Shown: positions 44,269 to 54,300 of the stretch, in pieces
How positions within the stretch are numbered: position 1 is the first letter of the stretch
Layout of the letters: each line of letters starts with the position of its first letter
Assembly (NCBI GenBank): GCA_016704325.1
Contig: JADJAG010000005.1
Coordinates: forward strand, 1-64,000
Source: Chitinophagaceae bacterium
GTDB taxonomy: Bacteria > Bacteroidota > Bacteroidia > Chitinophagales > UBA10324
Direction: 5' to 3'
DNA: 64,000 nucleotides
Notes under the pieces: generated by a model
Databases searched by the model: none
What the model was told of the DNA's origin: nothing
The model's input: the letters and a program-made list of their open reading frames with translations, nothing else
Translations under genes and position numbers: made by a program

Positions 44269-45123
44269 TCACTTCACCATTAATTTTTGTACATAAGTAC
44301 CGGCAGACCCTTTTACAAATACTGTGTAAATTCCGGGTGATAAGTTAACCTGCAGTGTTGCCTGGCTTGCTGTTGACGGTGTTGCTTTTTCATAGATGAT
44401 TTTTCCTGTTAGATCAGCCACAACAATGTGTACCTGTTCTTTATTTAATGGAAGGGTGAGCTGAACATTGCCGGCATTTGCAGGGTTGGGAGTCACGAGG
44501 AATTGATTGGTTGTTTCATTAGAAAAGACGGCAGCCGAGGTGGCAACATCTTTGAAATAAACGGTGACGCTGACCTGATCAATGGATGAAATTACCGGTG
44601 ATCCATTGCCGAAACAGGTGTAGCTGATGGAGGCAATGGCCAATCCGAAATCCGGGTTATTGATATCCTCCGGCAACCAGTCTGTTCCCCATAATTCTGT
44701 ATCACTGCCATAGGTGAAATAGGTATCGGTGGATGGCCAGTTCGATGCAGTAGCCAAGCTGTTGCCTACCGTGCTTCCTGCTTTCAGCAACTTAACACCA
44801 TTATCCTGTACCATCGAACCACCGGATGCTTTCTTTTCTACTTCCACCAAAATGCCGTCAATAGTTGCAGTAAGGGGAATATTGAAACCAAAACCTTTTG
44901 TTTCAAAGCACCGTGTATTGGCATCGCAGCAATCGCAATGTGAGGCACTGGCATAGGCATCGTCGGATGCAAAGGAATTTTCTGCAGGTAAATAATCCAC
45001 CATGCTGCTGTAAGAAAACGGGCAGGAAGTATTGGCCGCCATTGACGGTGACAACGGTCCCTGAAAATTCTGGGCAGTGACAGTGAAAGGAATCAGTAAA
45101 ATGGCGAAGCAGATTTTTTTCAT
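44269..45123 (-). CDS. T9SS-sorted protein, unknown function
   Basis: 284 residues. A signal peptide (ICFAILLIPFTVTAQ) precedes a Cys-rich start (SHCDCCDANTRCFETKGFGF) and a beta-sandwich region that contains GILVEVEKKASGG, LWGTDWLPEDINNPDFGLAI and SSIDQVSVTVYFKD. This resembles a receptor- or carbohydrate-binding domain of secreted Bacteroidota proteins, but I cannot name the family. The last 90 residues are a T9SS type A domain (FLVTPNPANAGNVQLTLPLN to GIYTVFVKGSAGTYVQKLMV). Isolated gene on the minus strand. Confidence 0.78.
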   Translation of the reverse strand: MKKICFAILLIPFTVTAQNFQGPLSPSMAANTSCPFSYSSMVDYLPAENSFASDDAYASASHCDCCDANTRCFETKGFGFNIPLTATIDGILVEVEKKASGGSMVQDNGVKLLKAGSTVGNSLATASNWPSTDTYFTYGSDTELWGTDWLPEDINNPDFGLAIASISYTCFGNGSPVISSIDQVSVTVYFKDVATSAAVFSNETTNQFLVTPNPANAGNVQLTLPLNKEQVHIVVADLTGKIIYEKATPSTASQATLQVNLSPGIYTVFVKGSAGTYVQKLMVK

Positions 45124-45744
45124 GAGAATCAGGTTTGCATTAACGAAAAAAAAGGAATAACTTAAAATTCGTTATTTATTTCCGGTTGTTTGTTTCGGGG
45201 TTACCAACTCAAAACAGCACAAACAATTCAACAGCCTTGCAGCAACCATATTGCTACCGGGTGCTGTGGGGTGTATGACAAATTGCATTTCTCAGCGATA
45301 AAATAATACAAGCGCGAAGACGCCAAGACGCCAAAAAAACAGCATATTGATCCTTTGTTATTTTCTTCGCGACTTCGCGTCTTGGCGCTAAAAAAGCAAG
45401 ACGCTAAGGTAAACGCTGCAGCATTAAGTGCAATTTGTCATACACCCGGTGCTGTGTTACTTGCTCAAGACAATTCGACTTGACTCAGCTACAATAGGAA
45501 TCGAAGGGTTGGTCTCTAAGCGCAACTTTTTAAATTATTTCCTAAGAGCCTTCTAGGAATTTTGATCTATATAGAACGCTACAAAATATGGAGAATAGCA
45601 AAATTTATTCATGCATGCAGCGTTTGAATGCATCATTTGGTGTCATAGGGTTATTGGTTTCCATATTAGAAAGTTAAGGTCATTATCATTTATTAAAGAC
45701 GAATTTATATCTGTTAATCAATTAATCAACTAAAATTTATTTCT
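45124..45744. other. Intergenic region holding a MITE
   Basis: Apart from the 179-bp element at 45269-45447, nothing recognisable. The last 200 bp should contain the promoter of the lipoprotein gene at 45745. Confidence 0.4.
45269..45447. mobile_element. 179-bp MITE with 19-bp ends and 9-bp target duplication
   Basis: Perfect 19-bp terminal inverted repeats GGGTGTATGACAAATTGCA (45269-45287) and its complement (45429-45447). GGTGCTGTG lies directly outside both ends (45260-45268 and 45448-45456), a 9-bp target duplication. The inside is a second, imperfect palindrome: GCGAAGACGCCAAGACGCC against GCGACTTCGCGTCTTGGCG. There is no gene, so a transposase in trans must have moved it. Its ends and size are unlike the other repeat family in the window. 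Confidence 0.88.
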
Positions 45745-46677
45745 ATGAAAAACCTAAATCGCGTACTGCCGGTTACTATTGCATTTATGATTATTGTTTC
45801 CTGTTCTAAAGAATCGAATAATCCGTTAGAGCTACCGGTGACTTCAAAGTATAACGCTGTAGAAGATTTTCTCACTGCGAATGAAGTAAAATCCCAATCA
45901 TTCACTTTTGAAGGATCAACCGGTGGTGTATTTACTGCGGAGCAGGGAACAGAAATTTTCATTCCTGCCTATTCCTTTGCTACTGAATCCGGGTTCCCGA
46001 TAGCGGGAAATGTAACACTCGAATTCAAAGAGATTTATAAGAAAAGCGACATGGTTCTGTCAGCAAAACCCACGATACAGTGGGATGGCAGGCCGTTAAA
46101 ATCTGAGGGTGAATTCTTTTTAAGAGCCACTTATAATGGTGACGCTGTGCAGATAGCTCCCGGTGCGAGCATTGTTGTAGTCCCAAACACATTTGGTTTA
46201 CCGTCTGATACAAATATGGAAGCCTTCACGGCTCAGATGAATCCATTTTCATGGAGTCCGGCAACTGGAGCTAGTGTAGTTGATTCAGTATTTAATCGGC
46301 TTTTTATCGGTCAGTTGTTAAATCCAAAGGATTCGGGTACGTGGTATAATTGCGATGATGGTTCGTTGTTTGACGCCTACCAGCAAACAACACTTGCATT
46401 ACACCAGAATGATGCAACTTATTTGTATGACACGCAGGTGTTCCTGGTATTTGACGATATCAATACAGTGCTTCAGGTAGATAATACCGGTAATGATTTT
46501 AAATTTGACTTTGCTCCGGTTGGCTTGAATTGTATGGCTGTAGCATTGGGTGTTAAGGAAGGTATCCTTTATTCATCAATAGTGCCGATAACAATTGCAC
46601 CAAATCAAACAATAGCGTTCACCATGAGTCCTGTTTCTGAAGAGATGCTGAAAGGGCAGTTGCGACTATTGGATTAG
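45745..46677 (+). CDS. Lipoprotein with beta-sandwich-like domain, unknown function
   Basis: 310 residues. A lipoprotein signal ends in the lipobox IIVSC (Cys20), so the protein is anchored to a membrane, probably the outer one. FTAEQGTEIFIPAYSFATES and VTLEFKEIYKKSDMVLSAKP are a recurring 'EIxIPAxAF...G.V...Y...dMvLSG..T' module of Bacteroidota surface lipoproteins; I recognise the pattern but no named activity. There is no sorting domain. The gene stands alone on the plus strand. Confidence 0.72.
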   Translation: MKNLNRVLPVTIAFMIIVSCSKESNNPLELPVTSKYNAVEDFLTANEVKSQSFTFEGSTGGVFTAEQGTEIFIPAYSFATESGFPIAGNVTLEFKEIYKKSDMVLSAKPTIQWDGRPLKSEGEFFLRATYNGDAVQIAPGASIVVVPNTFGLPSDTNMEAFTAQMNPFSWSPATGASVVDSVFNRLFIGQLLNPKDSGTWYNCDDGSLFDAYQQTTLALHQNDATYLYDTQVFLVFDDINTVLQVDNTGNDFKFDFAPVGLNCMAVALGVKEGILYSSIVPITIAPNQTIAFTMSPVSEEMLKGQLRLLD

Positions 46678-47015
46678 TCTGTTCTGCAGTATTTCTGTGA
46701 TTAAATACCATTAAATTCGCCTTAAAGTAATCGCTGCATTATATCTTTCAGGAAGTGATAAAGCAACTAGGTAAATATTGAAGCAGCAGTGAAGTTGCAT
46801 TGTGAATGGAATTAATTCGACCGTCCAATTTTTGTATGTATATTTTTCTGTATAAGAACGATGGAAATATTTTTTTTACGAATTGTAAAAGATGTCCGGT
46901 TTTTTTATTTAACTTTCTTCTTCACATGTTTGTTTTATTGCATGCCTGGCATGTAGTCACAATAAAGGAAACATGATTTCTTTTCGGGGGAAAGGAGTAA
47001 AAACACCGGCTACAC
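46678..47015. other. Intergenic region, nothing recognised
   Basis: About 340 bp, AT-rich. It should carry the promoter for the CUB-repeat gene at 47016. No repeat or structure was found. Confidence 0.3.
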
Positions 47016-49295
47016 TTGATCATACATCTACAAACGCACCTTCGTTTTGTTTTTATAACAAGTTTCCTTGTGCTTGCCATGATGGCGCATGCACAAACGT
47101 ATAACATGTCGAACAGTCCCGTTACTACCTGTGCAGGTACTTTTTACGACAACGGCGGTTCTGCTTTGGCCTATACAAGCAACGCCAACCTCACGCAAAC
47201 CTTTACAAGCACCACGGGAACCTGTCTGACTTTCATATTCACCAGTTTTCTAACACAGACAGGAAATGACATTCTTACCATCTATGATGGCCCTAACACT
47301 TCCTCTCCGGTGATTGGGAATTATTCAGGTAATGTTTCGCCCGGTACTATTGTTTCCAGTACCTCATCTATCACGTTTAAGTTTGTATCGAATGCTTCAG
47401 GAAATAAGTCGGGCTGGGCGGCAACCATCAGTTGCGGAGGATGCGGTACTGCTTATGTGCTGAACAACAACTCAACAATCAATACCTGCGATGGGTTATT
47501 CTACGACAGTGGTGGAGTAGGTGGTACTTATGGTAACGTGGAAAACTTCACGCAGACCTATTGTTCTAATGCAGCCAACTGCATTCAGTTTACATTTTAC
47601 TCTATGAACCTTTCTGCCGGAGATACTTTAAAAATTTACGATGGACCGTCCACAGCATCCACCATTATTGGTGCGTATTCAGGTACCACGGTACCGCCGC
47701 CGCTTCTTTCACTAACCGGTTGTCTTACATTTAACATGACCACCAACAGCAGTGGCACCGCTGCAGGATGGGTTGCAGCCATCTCTTGCACAACCTGCCC
47801 TTCCAGTCCGGATGCAACTGCTGATTATACGCAACCGATCGTGGGGTTGGGAGGTTCTTACATTGGCGGGCCTATGGTGGCTACCTGTAGTGGCACTTAT
47901 ACAGATAATGGCGGGACGTTGGGAAATTATTCGAACAATGTGTCACTGCAAGTGTACAAAACGTTTTGTCCTGCTGCTATTAACCACTGCCTTCGTGCCA
48001 ATTTTTATTCGGTTGACCTTAAGCCGAATGATAAGCTGCAAATAATGAATGGCCCAACGATGGAGAGTGCTGCTTTCACCACAGGATCTCCTTTGGTAAA
48101 TACCAGCTGCTCTTCGTACGAAAGCTGTATGGCAAAAGGATACGGCCCCTATCTTTCCAATGATCAAAGCGGATGCATCACCTTTATCTTCAATTCAAAT
48201 GGTGCACCAAACGGAGCCGGTTGGGTGGCTACTTTTGATTGTATACCTTGTGCAAGCGGGCCTAATGGCACCGACAACAACGACTGCAGCCTCATCACTC
48301 CGGTTTGCACCAATACCGGCTTCAGTGATGCAAGCACCGGTCCGGGTGTTGTGGCAGATGTCACAGACGATTGTCTTGTTACCGAAACTTATTCTAACTG
48401 GTATTCCTTTACAATTTCTGCCAGTGGAACATTAGGAATGACCATTGATCCGCTATCTACCGGAAACTCTGTACCGGAAGATTATGACTGGGCCGTGTAC
48501 GGTCCTGATATTTCCTGCAGTAATCTCGGTGACCCCATTCGTTGTTCTACGGCAACTACGCAAGGTCAGACAAATAATACCGGCAGCATGGGCAATACCG
48601 GAATCGGCACCACCTTCAATCAAACGTTTCCCGGATATTCCTGCGCATCCAATAACGACCTGACAGAATCATCCTGCGGAAATGGATGGGTGAATGATCT
48701 TAATGTAACAACAGGACAAACTTATTTCCTGTGTGTGAGCAAGTGGTCGGCCGGTGGTAGCGGATTCGACCTGACATGGACACTTGGCGGCGGCGCAGGC
48801 ATTGAATGCCTGGTTTTGCCGATTGAACTCACCACATTTGAGTGTCAGCCGGAAGGCAATGTGATCACCATCAACTGGACGTCGGCGACGGAAATAAACA
48901 ATGATCATTACCTGCTGGAAAAGTCTGTTGATGGAGAAAATTTTGAAACCATGGCCATTGTTCCGGGAAAAGAATTCAGTAGTCTGCCTACCAGTTATTT
49001 CATGCTGGATCAGCATCCCGTTAATGGAAATAATTATTACCGGCTTACGCAGGTAGATACAGACGGACGTTCAGAACATTTACGCACAATTGCATGCGCA
49101 TATGAAACACAACAAGAAGAGGTGCTGTTGCAGGTATTCGATCTTTCGGGCCGGCTTTTGCTGAAACAAAATTTGATGAATACTGATTTGGAATTTATAC
49201 TGCATTCGTTGACCTTAAAAACCGGCATCTACATAACGGCTGTCACCTATAAAAATGGTATGGCAGAAGTCAGCAAGTTTTTGAAGGGAGAATGA
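47016..49295 (+). CDS. CUB-repeat secreted protein with T9SS tail
   Basis: 759 residues from a TTG start that gives a proper signal peptide (LRFVFITSFLVLAMMAHAQ). Three CUB-like domains (about residues 38-140, 150-260 and 285-410) share the pattern ...CxGTFYDNGG...Y..N...TFTS, DILTIYDGPNTSSPVIGNYS and SITFKFVSNASGNKSGWAAT. A middle domain (about 415-595) with the DYDWAVYGPDISC motif is common after CUBs in Bacteroidota proteins. LPIELTTFECQPEGNVITIN WTSATEINNDHY is the linker module and the end is a T9SS type A domain (LLQVFDLSGRLL to GIYITAVTY and FLKGE). Binding or adhesion is likely; no catalytic site. Confidence 0.87.
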   Translation: MIIHLQTHLRFVFITSFLVLAMMAHAQTYNMSNSPVTTCAGTFYDNGGSALAYTSNANLTQTFTSTTGTCLTFIFTSFLTQTGNDILTIYDGPNTSSPVIGNYSGNVSPGTIVSSTSSITFKFVSNASGNKSGWAATISCGGCGTAYVLNNNSTINTCDGLFYDSGGVGGTYGNVENFTQTYCSNAANCIQFTFYSMNLSAGDTLKIYDGPSTASTIIGAYSGTTVPPPLLSLTGCLTFNMTTNSSGTAAGWVAAISCTTCPSSPDATADYTQPIVGLGGSYIGGPMVATCSGTYTDNGGTLGNYSNNVSLQVYKTFCPAAINHCLRANFYSVDLKPNDKLQIMNGPTMESAAFTTGSPLVNTSCSSYESCMAKGYGPYLSNDQSGCITFIFNSNGAPNGAGWVATFDCIPCASGPNGTDNNDCSLITPVCTNTGFSDASTGPGVVADVTDDCLVTETYSNWYSFTISASGTLGMTIDPLSTGNSVPEDYDWAVYGPDISCSNLGDPIRCSTATTQGQTNNTGSMGNTGIGTTFNQTFPGYSCASNNDLTESSCGNGWVNDLNVTTGQTYFLCVSKWSAGGSGFDLTWTLGGGAGIECLVLPIELTTFECQPEGNVITINWTSATEINNDHYLLEKSVDGENFETMAIVPGKEFSSLPTSYFMLDQHPVNGNNYYRLTQVDTDGRSEHLRTIACAYETQQEEVLLQVFDLSGRLLLKQNLMNTDLEFILHSLTLKTGIYITAVTYKNGMAEVSKFLKGE

Positions 49296-49601
49296 AAGGC
49301 TTAGCAATAGGTTGTAAACCAAATTGAAGCGCAATTTCTGTCTAACTATTTGGGTTTTTGGAACTGTTTCTCACAAAGGGAGTATGTGACAATTGGATAG
49401 TATGTGTCGCAAAAAGCGCAAATCCCACAAAGAAAAACACGTAATCCGGTTCTGCGAGCTTTGTGTACTTTGTTTGCTGGTTTAAAATGTCATTTTTTAA
49501 GATAGCGTCTTGAACAACAAGGATTTGGTTTGCACCCAGGCAAATAAATTTTCAACCGGCAGTAAACTGTTTCATTTAACTTAATAAGTGTATAGTCAGT
49601 G
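49296..49601. other. Convergent intergenic region
   Basis: Between two genes that run towards each other. A good terminator hairpin was not seen; nothing else was recognised. Confidence 0.3.
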
Positions 49602-49925
49602 CTACTGCACTTCAAAGCCACTGCTAAGCAGGATTGCGACATCATTTTTGGATGCAGTCTCCACATAGGAAGCATTTTGCTCGATAAAGTCACGGACATC
49701 GGCCAGTGCGATATCGCGGTCAGAAATCTGTCGGGCTTTCTGTGTTTTAGATTTTTTTTCCATCGATTTCAATTCATCGATCACAGACTGAAGACCTGCA
49801 GGTGATATAGGTGGTATGGGAAAATTTTTATTCTCATTCATGGAAACTGCAATCCTGGTACCTTGGCTAATTATTGAATCAACAGGACCTTCCAGGAAGG
49901 TAAGCGATACTTTTAAAGCGCACAT
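49602..49925 (-). CDS. Small conserved-looking protein of unknown function
   Basis: 107 residues, no signal or membrane segment. NENKNFPIPPISPAGLQSVI is reminiscent of the 'GNxxFPxPxPxLAxL' helical module in short Bacteroidota proteins that sometimes carry an FN3 domain; here there is no FN3. A Met at residue 29 is an alternative start. It seems to be a genuine gene (length, codon phase, no overlap) but I cannot assign a function. Confidence 0.5.
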   Translation of the reverse strand: MCALKVSLTFLEGPVDSIISQGTRIAVSMNENKNFPIPPISPAGLQSVIDELKSMEKKSKTQKARQISDRDIALADVRDFIEQNASYVETASKNDVAILLSSGFEVQ

Positions 49926-50328
49926 AGGCTTTGATTTAATGAAAAAAAATCCTTTTACTTTTTTTCAAGTTACGATAAATAATCCGGACGTGCCTGAGAA
50001 TAATATGTAGCGCCCATTTCTGACCTGGTTTGTTTTATAAGGAAAACGTCACTATTGTCCGACTAATGAGAGGCTAAAGTGCGCCTGGAGCGGGTTTAAT
50101 CGCATCAACCCATGCTGAAGCGTGAGGTTATAGGATGCCCGCCGGTATTGGGTTTCAGCCCAAAATCCAAAATCTGAGTCTGGCAACACTGATCGAAAGT
50201 AGCGATGTGCGAAATGAAAAGGTGAGCAGCACTATTTTTGGAAACTATTTCATGGTTTTCTGTTGCTGTTAACCGGCTGCAAAAAATTCTCAGCATGGTA
50301 TTTGATTGGGCATCAGTATCCTTACAAC
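49926..50328. other. Intergenic region, nothing recognised
   Basis: About 400 bp between divergent genes with no motif beyond the promoters expected at each end. Confidence 0.3.
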
Positions 50329-50889
50329 ATGAAGAATAGTACCATCCTTTCCATTGTGATAGCTGCATCATTGCTGATCATCATCAGCCTGGTTACATTG
50401 ATCCTTGTTAAGGAAAAAAATTACACAGGGCAATTGAATGAAGCCCTCAGCCGTCAGCGTATTGAATATGAACAAAAGCTGATTGAAGAGAACCAGCGGT
50501 TTGAAGTATTATTAAGGCAGCAACGGGAAGCAATGGAAGGGCAATCGGACCGGGAAGCAGAATGGATTGCAAAAGATATTAAAGTAGATGAAACCGTAAA
50601 GAATATCACTAACCTGCTTAAAGTAAATGTATCATTTAAGGATAAGTTGATTGGCGGCATTGAAAATGTAAACATCGCGGTAACCAATAACAGTGCATTT
50701 AAGATGGAACAGGTAACTGTTAAGTTGTCGTACCTGAAAAAGGGTGAAACATATAGCACGCAAATGGTCACTTTATATGAAATCAAACCACATTCAACCA
50801 TGTCAGTCACTGCACCCGACGGTGCTGCTGGAAACAGTGTAACCGGAACGATATACAAGGTTAGAAGCGCTGCGCTGGGCCATCCTTAA
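50329..50889 (+). CDS. Membrane-anchored coiled-coil protein, unknown function
   Basis: 186 residues from the ATG of MKNSTILSIVIAASLLIIIS. One membrane helix (about residues 5-27, SIVIAASLLIIISLVTLILV) is followed by a charged coiled coil (YTGQLNEALSRQRIEYEQKL IEENQRFEVLLRQQREAMEG, residues about 31-75). A folded domain with VNIAVTNNSAFKMEQVTVKL and ITLYEIKPHSTMSV-like strand pattern follows, similar to a beta-sandwich of exported proteins. The 22-codon extension upstream is unlikely. No named family. Confidence 0.65.
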   Translation: MKNSTILSIVIAASLLIIISLVTLILVKEKNYTGQLNEALSRQRIEYEQKLIEENQRFEVLLRQQREAMEGQSDREAEWIAKDIKVDETVKNITNLLKVNVSFKDKLIGGIENVNIAVTNNSAFKMEQVTVKLSYLKKGETYSTQMVTLYEIKPHSTMSVTAPDGAAGNSVTGTIYKVRSAALGHP

Positions 50890-50962
50890 TATCCATGACG
50901 AATCATGAATGCAAAGTAGCCTGTGAAAGCGGCTAGTCTTATGATCAACTATGTCCCGGCAT

Positions 50963-51005
50963 CTGTTCTCAACTGACCCGGCTCATCCGGTGCAACTGAG
51001 AACAG
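50963..51005. terminator. Inverted repeat between convergent genes (possible two-way terminator)
   Basis: CTGTTCTCAACTGACCCGG and CCGGTGCAACTGAGAACAG pair over 15 of 19 positions. It is placed between the ends of the 50329 gene and the giant gene. No U-rich tail is present, so termination is only a suggestion. Confidence 0.4.
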
Positions 51006-51092
51006 CGGTTTCATCGTGCATTTGCTGAAATGCAAATGCAGGGAATGTCAAATGAATCTCTTGCAGGCAATGAATTTGCAAGATACTACCAC

Positions 51093-54000
51093 TTACTTAA
51101 TCAGGATGATATTCGTTGACCAGGCTGCTTCACCGGAAGCGAAATCTTCATCCGTGAGTATGAATTTAAAAACATACATGCCACCGGCAACAGACGGTTC
51201 AAACTTAAGTTCCTTTTGAATGCGGCCATTGGTAAGTGGTACGGTTTCTTCGAAAATAACCTGCCCCAGTAAATTGGTCACCCTGATGAGTCCGGTAGTT
51301 GTATTGGTGGATTGACTATTACTAAAGTATGCATCGAAATCCAGCACAAATTCACCATCTGTCGGATTTGGATAAACCTGGAATTTTGCTTTTGACGGGT
51401 TAAACAAGAAAGTGGTTTTGCAGGAATTAAATACAATTTCCGAAGATGAAGTGTTGCTGCAGTTGTTGGAGTCGATAACAAAAACACTATAACTGCCAGG
51501 TGAGAAGGCGATAAAGGTTTGGCTTGTGGCTCCTTCAATTGCCTGGTTGTTCAAGTTCCATTGATAAATCAAACCCTGACCTTCCATTGTTTCAAGCACC
51601 ACCGAATCCGCAATACAAAGATCAAGACTGCCCTGTGGTGTAATGGTTACCGGGATTGAATTTTCGTCGATTACCAAATCGCAATCGTCATCAAGACCGT
51701 TGCAGAGCTCACCGGCATTGGGGTGAATAGTTTCATCACTGTCATTGCAATCGGCGATCAGGTTATATCCATCATTGTCCAGATCAGGTATCAGGCAGAC
51801 ACTTCCATTCAGGTTAACATGAAGCAATTGCATGACCCCACCTGTTGACGAGGCGTTAAATCCATAGATCCGGAAAGTAACAGCCTGCGTAGTTGTGAAG
51901 TCGGCGAAATCCCATTGAGTAATACTGGTTTGTCCGCAATCGGAATTACCAATTATGTGATCACTGCCTTCGTCAATCCAGTTCGCACCACTATCAAGAC
52001 TATAAGCAAACCGCAGGTTAGCAGGTCCAAGACCGTTTCTCCGGATGTTTGCAGTGAATGAAGTGGCTTCCACCCGATATCCTGAATCGGCAGCCAGGGT
52101 GAATTCAATGGCCGGAAGGTCAATATGGAAAGCAGTGGTATCGGTATAATTCTTCGATGAAAATCCGGTGGGGCAACCGGGAGCAATGATGCTGCCATTT
52201 ACCAGTGTTAGGTTTGTTGCGTCAGCATGGTTTGCAAACGACTGCGGGATACCCGAGGTATTATCGGTGAAATGATAGACCTGCCATCCTTCATCAATCA
52301 ATGTATTGCAATTATCATCGATGCCATTGCAGATATCATCGGCACCTGGATTAATAAGGCTATTGTTTTCATCGCAATCAATAAACTGATCGTAACCATC
52401 GGCATCAGCATCTATGGATGCGCAGACTGTACCATCTACAGCCAGGTTAGAGAGTTGCAATACCCCTGTGTTGGAGGAAGCGTTGAATGCATACACCCGG
52501 AATATTACAGGTTGCGAAGAGGTGAAATCATTGAAATCCCATGTGGCCGGCGTATTGATGCCACATTCTGTATTTGCAATACTCACATCACTACCCTGAT
52601 CAGTCCAGGAACTACCGCCATCGATACTATAAGCAAACCGAATAGAAGCCGGGCCTATGCCATTTCTTCTCAGGCTTACGCTGAATGAATTTGCCGTCAG
52701 TGATTTGCCGGAATCGGGTGTAATGGTAAATTCAATGGCGGTGAGATTGGAATTGAAAACAGTTTCATTGCTGAAGTTTTTTGATGAGAAACCGGTCAGA
52801 CAACCTTCTGTTGGATTGGCGCCATTTACCCGACTGAGACCGGACACCGCCGTATGAAGTCCGAAGGAGGCCGGTGTTCCTGACGTATCGTTGCTGTAAT
52901 AATATACCTGGATTGGTTCATCTATGACGAGGTTGCAGTTATCATCTGTGTTGTTGCAGGTTTCGGAAGCACCGGGATAGCTGGTTGAATTGTTATCGTC
53001 GCAATCGGTTTGATCTGTTACGTAACCCACGGGCAGGCTGCAGGCAAGTGTGGTTGACAAAGAATCGCCGAAACCATCATTGTCTGTATCGGCATAGAAA
53101 ACAGACTGCACCTCTTCATCGGTCTGCGAATCACAATCATCGTCAATGGTATTGCAAACTTCATCTGCAACCGGATTAATAGCATTATTAGAATCATTAC
53201 AATCGGTATTGTCTGATACAAAACCCATCGGAACAGTGCAAGCCAGTATCGTTGAATCGGGATCACCGAAATTGTCAATGTCTGTATCGGCATAGAAGAC
53301 GGACTGTACATTTTCATCAGTCTGCGAATCACAGTTATCATCAATGGAATTACAGATTTCAATGGCAGCAGGATTGATCAGGTTGTCACTGTCATTACAA
53401 TCAGAGTTGTTTGCAACAAAACCTGAAGGTGGTGTACAGGCTAAGGTGCTGATTGAAAGATCACCATAATTATCGTTGTCGGAATCAGCATAGAAAACGG
53501 ATTGCACATTTTCATCAGTCTGCGTATCGCAATTATCGTCAATGGAATTGCAAACTTCAACTGCAAAGGGATTAACCGTATTGTCAGAATCATTGCAATC
53601 GGTGTTGTCTGAAACAAAGCCGACAGGTATAGTGCATGCCAGTACCGTTGAATCAACATCGCCGAAGTTGTCATTGTCTGAATCAACATAGAAGGTGGTT
53701 TGCACATTTTCATCAGTCTGTGTATCGCAATTATCATCCAGGGAATTGCAGATTTCAATGGCAGCAGGATTGATGAGGTTGTCAGTGTCATTACAATCGG
53801 AGTTGTTTGCAACAAAACCGGAAGGTGGTGTACAAGCTAGCGTGCTGACGGAAAGATCACCATAATTATCATTGTCGGAATCAGCATAGAAAGCAGACTG
53901 TACGTTTTCATCAGTCTGCGTATCGCAATTATCATCCAGGGAATTACAGATTTCCATGGCAGCAGGATTGATGAGGTTGTTGTTGTCATTACAATCGGAG

Positions 54001-54263
54001 CTATTTGCCACATAACCGGAAGGAGGTGTACAAGCTAACGTGCTGACTGAAAGATCACCATAGTTATCATTGTCAGAATCAGCATAGAAAACAGACTGCA
54101 CATTTTCATCTGTCTGCGTATCGCAATTATCATCAATGGTATTGCAGATTTCCATGGCAGCAGGATTGATGAGGTTGTTATTGTCATTACAATCGGAGCT
54201 ATTTGCCACATAACCGGAAGGGGTGCAAGCGATATGAAGCAACATCCCGGTCTGAAAAAACAA
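51093..54263 (-). CDS. Giant MopE-repeat T9SS protein, C-terminal 1056 residues
   Basis: This piece continues the gene at 54289-64000. It has about six MopE-type metal-binding repeats of 66 residues (SDCNDNNNLINPAAMEICN, DDNCDTQTDENVQSVFYADS, DNDNYGDLSVSTLACTPPSG). Two larger beta-sandwich-like modules follow, with IRFAYSIDGGSSWTDQGSDV and LRFAYSLDSGANWIDEGSDH. An Ig-like segment contains LQGLIYQWNLNNQAIEGATS-type sequence, and the last 95 or so residues are a T9SS type A domain (YPNPTDGEFVLDFDAYF to GGMYVFKFIL and NIILIK). The frame breaks at about 54225-54295, where sequence is scrambled. The repeat type (PF11617-like) is named after copper-binding MopE of Methylococcus; the metal here is unknown, and aspartate-rich DxDxDG loops may bind calcium. 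Confidence 0.82.
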   Translation of the reverse strand: MFFQTGMLLHIACTPSGYVANSSDCNDNNNLINPAAMEICNTIDDNCDTQTDENVQSVFYADSDNDNYGDLSVSTLACTPPSGYVANSSDCNDNNNLINPAAMEICNSLDDNCDTQTDENVQSAFYADSDNDNYGDLSVSTLACTPPSGFVANNSDCNDTDNLINPAAIEICNSLDDNCDTQTDENVQTTFYVDSDNDNFGDVDSTVLACTIPVGFVSDNTDCNDSDNTVNPFAVEVCNSIDDNCDTQTDENVQSVFYADSDNDNYGDLSISTLACTPPSGFVANNSDCNDSDNLINPAAIEICNSIDDNCDSQTDENVQSVFYADTDIDNFGDPDSTILACTVPMGFVSDNTDCNDSNNAINPVADEVCNTIDDDCDSQTDEEVQSVFYADTDNDGFGDSLSTTLACSLPVGYVTDQTDCDDNNSTSYPGASETCNNTDDNCNLVIDEPIQVYYYSNDTSGTPASFGLHTAVSGLSRVNGANPTEGCLTGFSSKNFSNETVFNSNLTAIEFTITPDSGKSLTANSFSVSLRRNGIGPASIRFAYSIDGGSSWTDQGSDVSIANTECGINTPATWDFNDFTSSQPVIFRVYAFNASSNTGVLQLSNLAVDGTVCASIDADADGYDQFIDCDENNSLINPGADDICNGIDDNCNTLIDEGWQVYHFTDNTSGIPQSFANHADATNLTLVNGSIIAPGCPTGFSSKNYTDTTAFHIDLPAIEFTLAADSGYRVEATSFTANIRRNGLGPANLRFAYSLDSGANWIDEGSDHIIGNSDCGQTSITQWDFADFTTTQAVTFRIYGFNASSTGGVMQLLHVNLNGSVCLIPDLDNDGYNLIADCNDSDETIHPNAGELCNGLDDDCDLVIDENSIPVTITPQGSLDLCIADSVVLETMEGQGLIYQWNLNNQAIEGATSQTFIAFSPGSYSVFVIDSNNCSNTSSSEIVFNSCKTTFLFNPSKAKFQVYPNPTDGEFVLDFDAYFSNSQSTNTTTGLIRVTNLLGQVIFEETVPLTNGRIQKELKFEPSVAGGMYVFKFILTDEDFASGEAAWSTNIILIK

Positions 54264-54300
54264 GAGGCGTTAGGGATTACCGGAATTGTCAGGAATCAGC
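54225..54300. other. Scrambled stretch interrupting the giant repeat gene
   Basis: Reading the minus strand, ...FYADS is followed by TGACAATTCCGGTAATCCC in place of the regular repeat (expected DNDNYGDLSVSTLACTPPSG). Unrelated sequence then ends at ACTPSGYVANSSDCN, where one Pro codon of the usual TPPSG is missing. The periodic structure fails for about 70 bp. An assembly join in near-identical repeats is the simplest explanation. Confidence 0.6.
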
